Positions 46,709-59,400 of a stretch of DNA of 64,000 nt are shown here, piece by piece (position 1 is the first letter of the stretch; each line of letters opens with the position of its first letter). The DNA comes from Hydractinia symbiolongicarpus (Eukaryota; Cnidaria; Hydrozoa; Anthoathecata; Hydractiniidae). The notes below the pieces were generated by a model. The model was not told where the DNA came from, did not search any database, and was given only the letters and a program-made list of their open reading frames with translations. A program made the translations under genes and the position numbers. The stretch is from positions 22,646,501-22,710,500 of the forward strand of contig NC_079879.1 in the NCBI RefSeq assembly GCF_029227915.1, read 5' to 3'.

Positions 46709-49700
46709 ATGACAACTAAAGTTCTAATTATTGGCAGTGGTGGTCGTGAACATACATTAGCATGGAAAATACTGCAGTCCTCTAATGTGGGAAAAGTATT
46801 TGTATGTCCAGGAAATGCTGGTACTTTAAACTTGTCAAAAGCAGAAAACATTGAGTTGCCAATCAATAACCATAATGCAATCTCAAATTGGTGCATAGAT
46901 AACTTCATAGATTTAGTTGTTATTGGACCTGAAGCTCCTCTGGCAGATGGCTTGTGCAACAATTTAAAATCTAGAAGCATATTATGCTTTGGTCCAACAA
47001 AAGAAGCTGCACAAATAGAATCTAGTAAATTGTTTTCCAAAGAATTTATGGACAGACACGGCATACCAACTGCACGTTGGAAACCTTTTACAGATGCTGA
47101 CCAAGCAATTAGATTTATAAAAACATCAGTTTTCAATGGTGTTGTAGTTAAGGCAAGTGGATTAGCTGCTGGTAAAGGTGTAATAGTGGCTTCATCTACA
47201 GATGAAGCTATTGAAGCTGTCCAGGAAATGATCAAGGTTAGTTTCGGTTACTAATTTGATCACTGAATGAAAAGAATACATAACGGAGTGAGTGGATAAA
47301 AAAATTGTGACAATCTGGATGAATTTACTTTAAATTGGAAAGTATTTATATAATGTTGCTTCTTTCTTTTATCAGATTTTGCACAGCACTTTTATTTTTA
47401 GAAGTATTTAGATTTAATTTCTTTTTTTGTTGTTGGTTAATATTCATTTGGAGATGTACAAAATTTTTTGCTATTATTTGAACATAAAGGAAAAACAAGA
47501 TGCATACCTGTTCTTGTCAATGAAATGTCCTTATATTGTATACTTAGTTGAAGAAGTTTGGTGATGCTGGTACTACTGTTGTTATTGAGGAAAAGTTAGA
47601 TGGAGAAGAAATATCTGTGAGCTCAACAACATTTAATTTTTAATTTTATTAAACTTTGCAAATCCTACTTTACCTATGTCCTTTTGGCATAATAATTTGG
47701 ATTTCAAGCCCTTAAGATAGAAAAAATTAAAAACTAACATTCTTATTAAAAGCTATATGTTTGTAGCTTCAGGACAATTGGTAATCTTATTAAGATTTTT
47801 TTGAAATTAGAATTTTTGTTTCCATCTTCTAATCCCAAATTTTTGCCTTTAGCTAAATATTTTTGAGAAAATAGACATTGGGCGCATATAAATTGAGGTT
47901 ATTAAAAGTGATTTTTTACCAGTTCTGTCAGAGTTAGTAAATGCATCTACTAAACTTTTTACCAGGTATTTGCATTCAGTGATGGTACATCCACAGTGTG
48001 TTTTCCTCCTGCTCAAGATTTCAAGCGAGCATATAATGGTGATAAAGGCCCAAACACAGGTGGAATGGGTGCTTACTGCCCAGTTAAACATGTTAGTGTT
48101 GCTTCATCGTTTCAGTAATTAACACACCTTTTTGTTTAATTTTAGTAGCATAGCTTTAGACCTTTAATATGGTTACTGTCGAAGACACAACCTGTGTATT
48201 TGTAACAAAAGGGATTTTTATATTGTGATAAAAATTTGCAAACATATATGAAATGCTATCTTAATGTTTGTACTATTCAATACAGATTTCATCCGAAGTG
48301 CTTTCATATATTAGTACTGAAGTGTTGCAAAAAACAGTTAAAGGTATGAAAGCAGATGGTCAACCTTTTGTAGGCTTACTGTATGCTGGATTAATGTTAA
48401 CGAAAGATGGACCAAAAGTTTTGGAGTATAATTGCCGCTTTGGAGATCCAGGTGCCAAAATAATTTTATTTTATTCATATTGACTCTGTATTATCTTTTA
48501 AGACATTGAAATGAAATTGAAAGTACAATATTATAACAATATTAGACATTTTACACCAGAATAAAATTGTTATGTATTATCACCTTAAATTTGTTTCTTT
48601 ACACTTAAGGAAGAAAATGTTAGTAGAACAATAAAAAATAACATACAAGTGATGCAAGTCATTTAAAATCAATTGCAGAAAAAAGGAAAGCTTTTTAACC
48701 AATAGTTTTTGTTTTTTTGACAACAAAGGAAATTTTTTTCGAAAATTTAATTTAGCAAATTTTTTTGAAAAGATATGCATAATAAGTTGTCTACACTTAA
48801 CTTATACTAAATTAAAGTTGATTAAAAAAACCTGGAAACGGGATGTTTCAGAAGCAACACCCCTAGTAATATAGAGTTATATCAACTTATATAATAACAT
48901 GTTATAGTAACATATAACATATTATAATCTATTTAGAGACACAAGTTGTGTTACCTTTATTGAAAAGTGATCTATATAATACCATGAGAGCGTGCTGTGA
49001 AGGTAATCTCCATGCAATTAGGACATCCTTTGAAATAAACAAAGTTGCAGTGGCAGTTGTGTTAGCCAGTGGTGGATATCCAGCATCTTATGAAAAAGGA
49101 ATGGTAATACATGGTGTTAGTGATGCGAAGGTGTGTTTATTTGTGTGATATAAAGCAGAAAGTGTCATTGACAAGTAATCAAAAAAACTTTTTGCCATTG
49201 CTGATTTTAGATCCAAATCATTGTATGTCATAATTACATATAACACACAAGATCATCTTGTCTAAAAACAGGGTGTGTAATACACCTGGACAATCTATGT
49301 GTAAATTTGAGAAGAATACAGTTTTTGTATAAATATACCTAATCTTATTGTTTTCATAAAAGTTGCCTTCAGAATGATTACGTTGAAGAGATGACTACAT
49401 TATTATGTGTTGTTTTACCCTGCAGATTGTATTATTGCAAAATTTTAAGTTATGTAGTGCATTACCTGTATATAAATACTTGTATATTTCATGTACCTTT
49501 GCCATTATTTTGTAATTTTTGTTGCCATATCCAGACAATCTTTTTTTTGTTATTATTAATATGTACACGGAAATTAATATTCTATGGAAAACCAGTATAT
49601 TTTCATGTCGTCGAAAAAATTCCGGTGCTCATGCAGGTAATAAAATAAAGCATAAATTGTTGGAATTAAATTATGGCATTGTGTTCTCTTGTTCTTAGAG

Positions 49701-52700
49701 TCTCCCTAATGTGCATGTATTCCATGCTGGGACAAAGATTGCTGCTAACGAAACACAATCGGACGGAGGTAGGGTGATGTCCATAGTGGCCGTAGGTGAA
49801 AATATTCTGGAAGCAAGAATGAGGTGTTATGAAGCTGTGGGCAAAGTATCATTTAATGGAATGTTTTACCGTGACGATATTGCTGAAAAAGCAATGAGGT
49901 AATAGCTGCCTTAAATGAGGATTTTATTAATTTCTGAAAAATAAAGTTCCTGTGGACATTTAAAAAAATCATGATCTTTTCTGAAACCTTTTTTCTTTTC
50001 CTGTTTATTTTTTGTTTTTATATTTCTTTATTTGAACAGTCTTATGTTATTACATAAGTAACAACAGTTTGCACATATGTGGTAAGCAGTACTAACAAAA
50101 ATAATTTTTGTTCATGAAAATTTAAGTTGTCTTCAGTTACACATATGCAAAATTGAAATATTGCCTTGCACCATATTCCTTCAGCAAAATTAAAATACCA
50201 TGAAAATTTCTTTCTTTCAGGCAATTTAATCTAGTCAAAAAATTAACTAAAAGAAGTTTTACCTAATTATCATTATGGATTTTGTACAAAAAGAAAAAAT
50301 CTATGTGTTTCCCATACCCTTCTCTTAGGTCTTTGTATGTTTTTTGTGTGTGGTGTAATTCAGCCTTACGAAGACCTCATTATGATTTTCACTTACAACA
50401 TCTCATTTTTAGGAATAAATTTAGTGCAAGTTATCTTGATGCTGGTGTTGACATTAATGCTGGGTCAGCATTGGTTGAATCAATTAAACCATTGGCAAAA
50501 TCCACAATAAGGCCTGGTTGCATGTCAGAGTTGGGTGGTTTTGCTGCTTTGTTCGATCCATATGCAGCAGGTTATAGAGATCCTATACTAGTTTCAGGAA
50601 CAGATGGTGTCGGAACTAAGTTAAAGGTAATGATTAAAACAGTTTCTTAATCCATATGTATATGTATGAGCTTGTTTACAATAAATTGTAACCCTTTAAA
50701 TCTTTACCGGTAAAATGACCAAAAAAAAAGTCTTTTTAAGAAACCACCTAAAAAGCTCTAGTATTTTTTTTTTTTTTGGGGGGGGGAGGTAAAAATAAAA
50801 TAATTTCAAACATTTTTACCTCAACTTACATTATGCCAGTACGAACTATGCCTGTACGCACTAGGTCTGAAAACTATTTAATGCTTTGACAAAGGTTAAC
50901 ATTAGCTTTCTTTTGGGTACAACTAATTTGATACCTTTCAAAATTTCTCCAAAGTCAGTTACACAGGGTTCCCACAGACCCTGGAAAACCTGGAAAATAT
51001 ACCACTTTTTGAAAAACTCAGGGAAAACCTGGAAACGCACCTGGAAAAAATTTTGACCCAGGGAAAATATATGGCATTTGCAAGAGACTCAGGGAAAAAA
51101 AATTTTGGTAGCAAGTTGAACTGAAGTTGTGTTACTATTATTTCATTGTTAGCTTTTCAGCATGATTAATGGTAGCCATAGTGTTCAACCAAACAGATTT
51201 ATGCAACTTTTAATTTTGTTTATATAGATACAGCATCTCTTTTCTTCTGGCGACACTCTTTATAATATAAACAAATTGTTAATGTAGTTTTTTATTCTGT
51301 AGCTTGCATGTGATTTTAAAAAGTGATAAAAGTTTAGCGATTGGTACTTGTGTAATGCAGTTTGTTGTAATCTATGGTGTTCTGTTCTTATTTTTTGTAA
51401 GTTTTTAGTTCTGTTGTTTTCTAGTGTATTAAAATAAAATATGAAAGATCAAACCTATTTCTCAAAGGATTGGCTGGATGATCCAGACTTTAAGGAGTGG
51501 ATTGTAAAAACCAAAGATAACACAGAGGCTCGATGTAAAGTTTGTCATAAGACGATCAAGTTGTCAAATATGGGTCGTCAAGCCTTAGTTAGTCATACAA
51601 GTGGTAAAACTCATAAAATGCATGTAGACCGAAGGCAAATGTTCTTTAAAGCAAAAACTATTAGTAATAGAAGCGAACAGCCTATTAGTATTGAAGAGCC
51701 AAGTACATCTAGTGATTCTACCTCTACATCTAGTGGTTCTACATTTAGTCAAATTCAGTCAGTTCATAAGACTAAAGCCACAGAAGAAACTTCACTTGAG
51801 TTGCTATTAAAAGACAGTCCTTAAAAGTAGTTGTTAACGGCTTTTCTAACAATTCTTGTACTAACCTTGGTCAAACATTTAGATGCATGTTCCCAGACAG
51901 CAAAATTGCTCAGTCATTTGAACTTGGGCCTACAAAAGTCCATTATATCATCAACTTTGGAATTGCTCCATACTTTAGAGACATCTTGTATGATTCATTG
52001 AAAAAAGTTGAATGTTATGTTGTCTCTTTTGACGAAAGTTTGAATACTGTAACTCAGAACTGTGAAATGGATGTACTAGTAAGATTTTTTGACCCTGTTG
52101 ATGACAAAGTTAAAATCCGTTACTTAGACTCAAGCTTTCTTGGACATAGTGCTCACCAAGATTTGTTCAGCCATTTCACGAAGACGCTTGGGAAATTAGA
52201 TCCAAACAAAATGTTTCAAGTATCCATGGATGGACCTAGCGTTAACTTCAAATTTTTGGAAAAAGTCCAGAAAGACCGTCTTGACAATGAACAACATCAA
52301 CTCATTGACATAGGTAGCTGTGGTCTTCACACTATTCATGGTGCTTTCAAAAATGCTGCAGTTTCTACTGAATGGAACATTAAGAAAATACTCCATGGTT
52401 CTTACCAAATATTGCACGACACACCAGCCAGAAGAGATGATTATGAAAGTGTGACATCATCTAATGTTTATCCGCTAAATTTTTGTGCTACACGGTATAG
52501 TAAGCTACTCTCTTGGTGGTAGAAAGACAAAGTGTGTCATTTTTAATTCATGTGCATTAATAATAAATTATAATGGTCACCTGAATTTAAATTGCAGTAT
52601 GTGGTATTAGAAAAAAGCTAATTTATTGAGAAATATGTAAATTGCACTGTAATATGTCTATATGTTGAAAAGTTTAGTAGTAATGTAGGTTATATGTTTT

Positions 52701-55700
52701 CATTTTCAGGTGGGTGGAAGACAAAGTTGTAGCAGAGCGTCTCATTGAAATTTGGGAAAATATTGTGAAAATCGTAAAGTTTTGGGAAGGTCTTCCGAAA
52801 TCAAAACGACCTGCTTCTAAGAGCTATGGTTATGTGAAAGATGCTGCTAAAGACCTGCTCACACCTGCGAAATTGAAGTTTTTCAGTTTCCTAGCTGGAA
52901 TTTTGCAACCATTTTTGGTAATGTACCAAACGGACAAACCAATGGTTCCTTATATGTATCAAGACTTGACCAAGCTTTTAAAGAATTTAATGAGATTGAT
53001 TGTTAAGCCTGATGTGTTAACAAAATGTGAATCAATAAGTGATTTAAAAGCTGTCAATTTGAATGATAATTCAGTGCTTATGAAACCAAAGAATTATAAT
53101 TTAGGCTTTGCTACTAGATTTGAAATAAACGAATTAAAAAGAAAAGATCTAATAACTAATGCACAGGTGGCTAAGTTCTTTACTGATGCTGTTATATTTG
53201 TTAGATCTATTGTTGAGAAGTTATTCGACAAGAGTCCGTTGTCAAAAAATGTTGTTAAAAATTCCACTATATTTGATCCCAAGGTAATGGTTACTGAAAG
53301 CTCCTCTGTTTTGCAAACCAAACTGAGAAGCATGTTAACATATCTGGTGAAGCTTAGAGTTTTAACATCTTTTCAATGTGACAAAATCACTGAAGAATTT
53401 AATGAGTTTTCCGATCACAATTTGAAACTTCACATTGATAAATTTCAGAGTTTTGATAGGTTTCAAGAAGACTTAGATGAATTTTATTTGGTGATGTTGG
53501 CGTAAAAAGTTTCAAGGGACTTTCTTTTCTTATCAAATTAGTCTTAACATTAAGTCACGGTCAAGCGTCAGTTGAAAGAAGTTTTAGTATTAACAACTCT
53601 GTCCTCAGACAAAACATGAAAGAAGAATCTATCGTAGCTAAAAAGATTGTGAGTGATCATATGATTGCTAATGGTTTAAAACCTGATAGTATTCAGGTAA
53701 CTAACAAGCTGCTTCGATCTGTAGCTTCTGCAAGACAAAAGTATGAAGACAGTTTAGAACTACAGAGACAGAAAAAACGCAATGAAAGAGATGAGAATCA
53801 AAAGCGCATATTAAATGATGAAATAAGAGACACAAAAGCTAAACGTGATGATTTGCAGAAGACATGTGAAGCATTAGACAAAGAATTCGTTTCATCAGTA
53901 GAGAAAGCTGAAAAAGATAAAGATAACGTTGTGTCACTTGTAACCAAGGCAAATGCATTGAAAAGAAGAAGTGTTGAGTTGAAAACTCAAGTAAAAAGCT
54001 TAGATGAAGCACTCTTGGTTTTAGAGGAGAAGAGGAGGAAAGTTTGTAAATAAAAACGACTGAACAACTGGCTGTTTCTATTTTGTTTGTTTTTGTGTTG
54101 GACTGATTTTGTCTTCTGGATAGATCTTTAGTTTTTGTTTGACTGTAACCCATTTCGTTTTGTTTTATTTTGGACTGAAGTCAAACTTCTCAAGATACGT
54201 TTTTAACCAGCACCATTTACCTTATTAGATGGGCCTGGCTACCCACTAACCTGTCTTAAGTCAATGTTCCACTTTCTGGGCTTGAAACTGTTCTGCAGTA
54301 GTTAACTTCAGACTAATATCAAGCTAAATGGAATAACAGTTTCTGGCAGTTAGCAGTGTTCAGAAGTACATAAATCTTCTTTTGCTGAAGTTTACATACA
54401 CACCTGTATTCAAATGCTGGATAATATACACCCAAATGTTTCAATTTCAGTTTCAATTTCTCCCACTGTCTAATATTTATGTTTCTATTTAATGACCCTA
54501 GTTTTTTAGACGCTATTTAGTAATATCTAATGCCTGCTGTTTTTTACTTGGGGAACCAGGAATTGAACTTAGTATGCTTAATGTTTATTACCTTGGAGAC
54601 CCAGGGAAAACAATATGTTTTTTTATGTGACCCAGGGAAAATAATATACTTTTCAAGGGTCATGTCCAGGGAATTTTATATGCTTTTCTTGAAAGCTCAG
54701 GGAAAAGTTTTAGAAAATTTCTGTGGGAACCCTGTTACAATGTTCAAGTTGGCCTAGGTCAGCCCTTAACATCTGTAATTTTCTAAGTTGCAACTAAAAT
54801 TTTAGTTCTGTAATATTTTTGTTCCCATTATAAATATTGCTAAAAACTTATGTGATATGAATGATTTCATTTACTTGAAATTAAATTAACCAAGTAGTTG
54901 TGGCTGAATGGCAACAAATTTCCTAAATAAAAGGATACATGGCGATAAATTAATATCTCGTATATCAGCAATCTAAATGATTATAAAATCTAAAAAAGAA
55001 TGTTAGGATATTTTAGGTTAAAATACACAAGATTGATATAACGATATACTAACACACTTTAATTTAATCTTTATGTTGTTCATCCAGATTGCACATGCAT
55101 GTTCAGATCATTCAACTGTTGGTATCGATTTAGTTGCAATGTGTGTGAATGACATATTAGCACAAGGAGCTGAACCATTGTTTTTCCTTGATTACTATGC
55201 ATGTGGTAAACTAGATGTAACTGTTGCAAAACAAATGCTTACTGGTGTTGCTGAAGGATGTAAACGAGCCGGTTGTGCCTTATTAGGAGGTGAATTTTTG
55301 TGATGTTAATACGGAAAGGCAAAAATACACGATGATAATGCATTATCATAAAAAATAAATAAAAAAACTGGCCCAGTTTGCCACGTTCATTAATATGTTT
55401 TTTCAAATGACGCTGTATTTTAGCCTTTAGGTCAACAATTGTCATGCATGCACGCTCTTCCGTTCTAACTGATAATGTATTCACATTTTCAGCCATGTTA
55501 ACTATTTTAATCATTTTCTTGACTGTTTTCGTGTTCGGTAAAGGGCTGGTTATAGTAATGTTCCAATCTATTTCACATGCTGCAATGTGTTAAAAACTTT
55601 CTGTTATTTGTGTGCTTCTGGGGTACGTATCCAGGCAATCCGAATATTTGAGTACAGGAAATGGAACAAAAAAGAAGAGAAAGAATACCAGTTTAAGTTT

Positions 55701-58484
55701 TTATATCTATTTAGGGGAAACAGCGGAAATGCCAGGCATGTATGATGCCGGAATTTACGACATTGCTGGCTTTGCAGTTGGTGCTGCAGAACGTGCACGT
55801 ATACTGCCAATTCTTGATTCAATCCACCCAGGCGATATTGTTATTGGGCTAGCATCATCCGGTATCCATAGTAACGGTTACAGTTTAGTTCGAAAGATTG
55901 TGGAACTTTCCGGTCTCCATTATTCAGACCAATGCCCATTCTCAGACAAAGGAGTCACATTAGGCCAAGCTTTATTAGTCCCAACAAAGATATATGTGAA
56001 ATCTGTGCTTCCCCTTATAAAAAATGGGATGGTCAAAGCATTTGCTCATATTACTGGTAAGATATTAAACCATGTTTGTATGACTTTTCCATTCCTCTGT
56101 TTGAATAACTCAGAGGTAATTTCTTTTTGATTTGAAGATTGAGATTACTCCTTCTTTTCGTATTTTGTTGTCTTTTTTTTAAAAAAAAGACATTAATTAC
56201 ATGGTTTTATGTTGTTAATAGGTGGTGGAGTTGTAGAAAACATACCTCGAGTGTTGCCTGACTCAGTAAGCTGCACACTAGATGCTAACACTTGGGAGAT
56301 TCCACCTGTATTTCGTTGGTTATCCTACATCGGTAACGTTACTTCTGATGAAATGTTGAGAACTTTTAATTGCGGTCTTGGAGCTGTTCTTATTGTGGAT
56401 AGTAACAACGTGGAAAGCGTTCTCGCAACACTACGAGAAGCTGGAGAGATAGCCCAACAAGTGGGCGTTCTTGATCATATGACACCAAATAAACCCAGAG
56501 TTGAAGTGACAGGTACGCGTAAAAAATACTAATATACTGTTGCGTCAAAAATCTTTTTTAAATTTTAGATATGCAATTTAGATTTGCCGTGTGTAATCTC
56601 TATATTAATAATAATAACCGTATTCTTTCCGGCTGTCCTTGTAGACATTTCCACGGGTTACCGAGTAGTCTCCATAGCCAGTGTTTATCAGTCAGGCAAA
56701 ACCCGGACATCCTCAACCACTTACGTTTTAAGCTTAAAATAACAAATGCATTATATTTTTATTGACTTTGCTGCAACGGGCAAATTCCTGTAGATTTTCC
56801 ACAATACTCGCTGTCTGTCTCTTGGCCAATTTCAATACCGGGGTTTTGTTATTGAAAATGCTATTATAATCGAACCTATAAACAAAGTAATAACCCTCGT
56901 CCTAGCAATTTGTCCCCAAAACCCTATAAATTCTCCTGAAAATCTCATAAAACTACGAAGTATTAAATCTGTGGCCACGCTGTTTTCGTTGGTTTTAGAA
57001 GCTGTTAGCACATTCTTTAAGAAGAAGGAAAATTCGCGGGGGGAAATTTTTGTCACTCGACAAAAATTTTACCACTTCTTGCGTATGTTTTTTGTCCCCG
57101 ACAAGGTAAATAAATGTAGGATATCAAAATTGTAAGATATCCCAGAAATTTTATGATATAATCGTATTTCATGTTACTAGCTGTTCCTTATTCTTTTTGA
57201 CAGGGTTTGCAACTTCACTGAAACAGTTATCCATGAAATTTCATTCTGAGGAGCGCCCTCAAGAACTGCATAAAACTCTTCGCGTGAACGTTGGAGTATT
57301 GATTTCTGGTTCTGGGACCAATCTACAATCTCTAATCGACCATTCACTAAAACCGAACAGCAAGGCGAAGATTGTTTTAGTTATATCTAATGTAGAGAAC
57401 GCCTTTGGTTTGGAAAGAGCGCGAAAAGCAGGTATACCGACGAAGGTAGGTGTTTCCACCAATCGATTTTTTAAGGCTAAAATTTCAATTATATTCTTTT
57501 TCCATAATCGTCTAATGATACATATCAACATTATTTGTGACATGCAGCAAAAAATTAAGCATGATATAATAAAGGCTATGAGCTTAAAAAATAGCCCTAG
57601 GTTGAAAATTGTTGTCTCGATCAGTTTACGTTGGTTTTAAGAGTTTAGCCGCAACTACGCTACCATTTAAACAGTGCACTGATGGTTATAGGTCATCAAT
57701 CACAAAAGCTATAAGAACCGCTTAGAATTTGATATGGATGTTTTGTCTGCTTTACAACAAGCTGGCGTAGAACTGGTTTGCCTCGCTGGATTCATGCGCA
57801 TCTTAACTGGTCACTTTGTTAACCAATGGCCTGGGCGGCTAATAAATATTCATCCCTCACTGCTCCCATCATTTAGGGGTGCTAACGCCCATGAGCAAGT
57901 GATTGCATCAGGTGTTCGCATAACTGGTTGCACTGCACATTTTGTAGTGGTAAGTCATTTGTCGTTTGTAACTTGGTTTTTTTAGGTAAATTTGTTCTTA
58001 TAACAGTTAACTAAATTTTTCGGACGAAGAGGGACACATTAATAGATATTAATACATGTTATTCACAAGGTGGTTTTTTGGTATGTGCAAATGTTTTACA
58101 ATTCAAAATTTTGCAGTTACTGTCCCAGGTAAGAGGATGGTCTTATGTTATATTCCACGCTCCTGACATCAAAAAAGGGTTTTTAAGATTTTTTGCGTAT
58201 GGTAATGACAAAATTGCGAAAATAGTAACAGAGAAAATCGAAATGGGAAAGTTTTATTCTACTTGATATTTACTTTGTTGCTACTCTCCATCTTACAGGA
58301 GGAAGTAGATGCAGGCGGGATTATCGCCCAGGAAAGCGTACCAGTTTTGCCTAACGACACGGTGGAAAGTTTACAAGAGCGCGTAAAATTAAAAGAATGG
58401 GAAGTGTTCCCAAAAGCTATGGAAATGGTAGCTAGGAAAGCCGTCACAGTTGTGGATGGACATGTTACCTTCTCCAACAATTAA
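46709..58484 (+). CDS. GART: Trifunctional purine synthesis protein GARS-AIRS-GART
   Basis: Thirteen coding exons: 46709-47236, 47548-47616, 47966-48091, 48286-48451, 48937-49130, 49699-49898, 50413-50626, 55088-55289, 55715-56056, 56222-56512, 57204-57445, 57692-57949, 58299-58484. All join in frame at GT..AG sites to 1005 residues (human 1010). PurD (1-430): GSGGREH (9-15), ATP-grasp [13 protein letters not shown] (145-157), NCRFGDPE (about 290-297). PurM (about 435-777): [10 protein letters not shown] (490-499), [31 protein letters not shown]. PurN (about 800-1005): SGSGTN (812-817) and catalytic Asn909, His911 ([10 protein letters not shown]) and Asp947 (EEVDAGG). All three active sites look intact. 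It catalyses steps 2, 3 and 5 of cytosolic de novo purine synthesis. An acceptor lies 11 nt before the ATG. Intron 7 carries a hAT transposon. Confidence 0.97.
47237..48285 (+). other. GART introns 1-3
   Basis: Introns 47237-47547, 47617-47965 and 48092-48285, all AT-rich with standard borders (GTTAGT..TTAG, GTGAGC..CCAG, GTTAGT..ACAG). Nothing else seen. Confidence 0.7.
48452..50412 (+). other. GART introns 4-6
   Basis: Introns 48452-48936, 49131-49698 and 49899-50412. Only the stop/AATAAA arrangement at the start of intron 6 stands out. Confidence 0.65.
49899..49945 (+). promoter_or_regulatory. Candidate intronic stop and polyadenylation signal for a GARS-only mRNA
   Basis: If the donor after exon 6 is not used, the frame reads ..AMR then TAA TAG at once, ending a 428-residue GARS protein. 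AATAAA follows at 49940-49945, with a GTTCCTGTGG stretch after it. Vertebrates and flies are known to make a GARS-only mRNA from this same gene boundary. Confidence 0.55.
50964..54734 (+). mobile_element. hAT transposon with both ends, 3.77 kb, 5-bp TSD, in GART intron 7
   Basis: The termini CAGGGTTCCCACAGA and (inverted) CAGGGTTCCCACAGA match perfectly over 15 bp. TTACA is duplicated on both sides (50959-50963, 54735-54739). Subterminal CCTGGAAAA / CAGGGAAAA repeats crowd both ends (50975-51100 and 54595-54710), as is usual for hAT transposase binding. The interior carries a hAT transposase gene in the same orientation as GART, with a few breaks. The ends and TSD are perfect, so the insertion is probably young relative to other elements here. 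Confidence 0.93.
51441..54053 (+). pseudogene. hAT transposase, lightly broken
   Basis: The frame starts at 51441 ([20 protein letters not shown]) with an N-terminal zinc finger [18 protein letters not shown]. After a break near 51820 it continues as [20 protein letters not shown] and [17 protein letters not shown], then VSFDESLN and [12 protein letters not shown], carrying Asp residues of the catalytic region. An intron (donor ACACG|GTATAG at 52495, acceptor TTTTCAG|GTGG before 52710) restores [19 protein letters not shown] frameshift near 53505 separates this from the hAT C-terminal dimerisation motif [15 protein letters not shown] (about 53550-53600). The end is a lysine/glutamate-rich coiled coil (to 54053). 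Two breaks suffice to inactivate it; non-autonomous unless another copy supplies transposase. Confidence 0.8.
54740..55087 (+). other. GART intron 7, right part
   Basis: AT-rich, ending in a CATCCAG acceptor. Nothing else seen; the left part of the same intron is 50627-50958. Confidence 0.6.
55290..57203 (+). other. GART introns 8-10
   Basis: Introns 55290-55714, 56057-56221 and 56513-57203. In the last, AAATTTTTGTC and GACAAAAATTT form a short inverted repeat near 57045-57070. No other feature. Confidence 0.6.
57446..58298 (+). other. GART introns 11-12
   Basis: Introns 57446-57691 and 57950-58298 with standard borders. Nothing else seen. Confidence 0.65.
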
Positions 58485-58964
58485 ATAGAGAAAAATAATT
58501 TTATAAAGAAAAATAGTATTTTATAAACGAAAAACGACATCTTCAGCATTTTTGTAAATCGAAATATATGTTAACAAAATGTATTTTTAATACTTGCAAG
58601 CTTCTTCAGTTGATTTTTCAGTTGTATTTATTGTTCTTAATATATTGAAAACACTTTCATTTCATTGAAATTTAACAAAAATTTAAAAATGATATATGCT
58701 ACATTCTTCAAGACCAAGATTAGACGACGCATTATCGTCAGATTTGATTGTCGCGCATAGTTTCAATTTTGTATATTTTTAATAACCATGTTTTAATTGT
58801 ATTTAAGCTGATCCCCACTTGTTCCCAGAAAAGAAAATTTCCTTGAGATATTTACCCCGGCATTTCAAATCGAAATATTGGCGGCGAAGAAAAATTGTTT
58901 TACATAAACAAGTACAGATTCTCTGTCTCGTATGTTTACACTAAAAAGGTTTTCTGGGTAATGC
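58485..58964. other. GART 3' flank
   Basis: AT-rich sequence following the stop codon, expected to hold the 3' UTR and polyadenylation site. No other feature seen. Confidence 0.5.
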
Positions 58965-59400
58965 TGTAAAGTTATTTTAATGCGCATAATACCCATGTTG
59001 AAAATTTTTTTGTCCGGGATCTATTTTAACAAGTGGAGAGCAGCCTTTAGGCGCAATGCGTGTAACCGAGGTCTAATATAAGTTGAGATATAAAGTTGAA
59101 TCTCCAAAATTCAAACGTTTTGTTATAAATCATATCAGCCGCCATCGGAATGCAATGCTTTTCACAATTTCCTCTAGTGTTAATACATGTGATGTATTTT
59201 TTGCATTTTTATTGACTGGAAGCGCATGCCCAATGTTGGAAATTCTTTTGCCCGGGAACTATTTCAACAAGTGGAGATCAGCCTTTAGGCGCAATGCGTG
59301 TAACCGAGGTCTAAGATTAGTTGAGTGGATTTTTCAAAATTTGCAAGGTTTCTTATAAATCGCGCATGACATTGCTAAAAGCGCATGCGCTAAGTCATTC
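58965..59400. repeat. 238-bp tandem duplication
   Basis: CAGCCTTTAGGCGCAATGCG, followed by TGTAACCGAGGTCTAA, begins at 59041 and again at 59279. Flanking matches include ACCCATGTTG/GCCCAATGTTG upstream and TTATAAATC downstream. Two diverged copies of one unit; a GCGCATGCGC palindrome sits near 59380. Confidence 0.85.
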
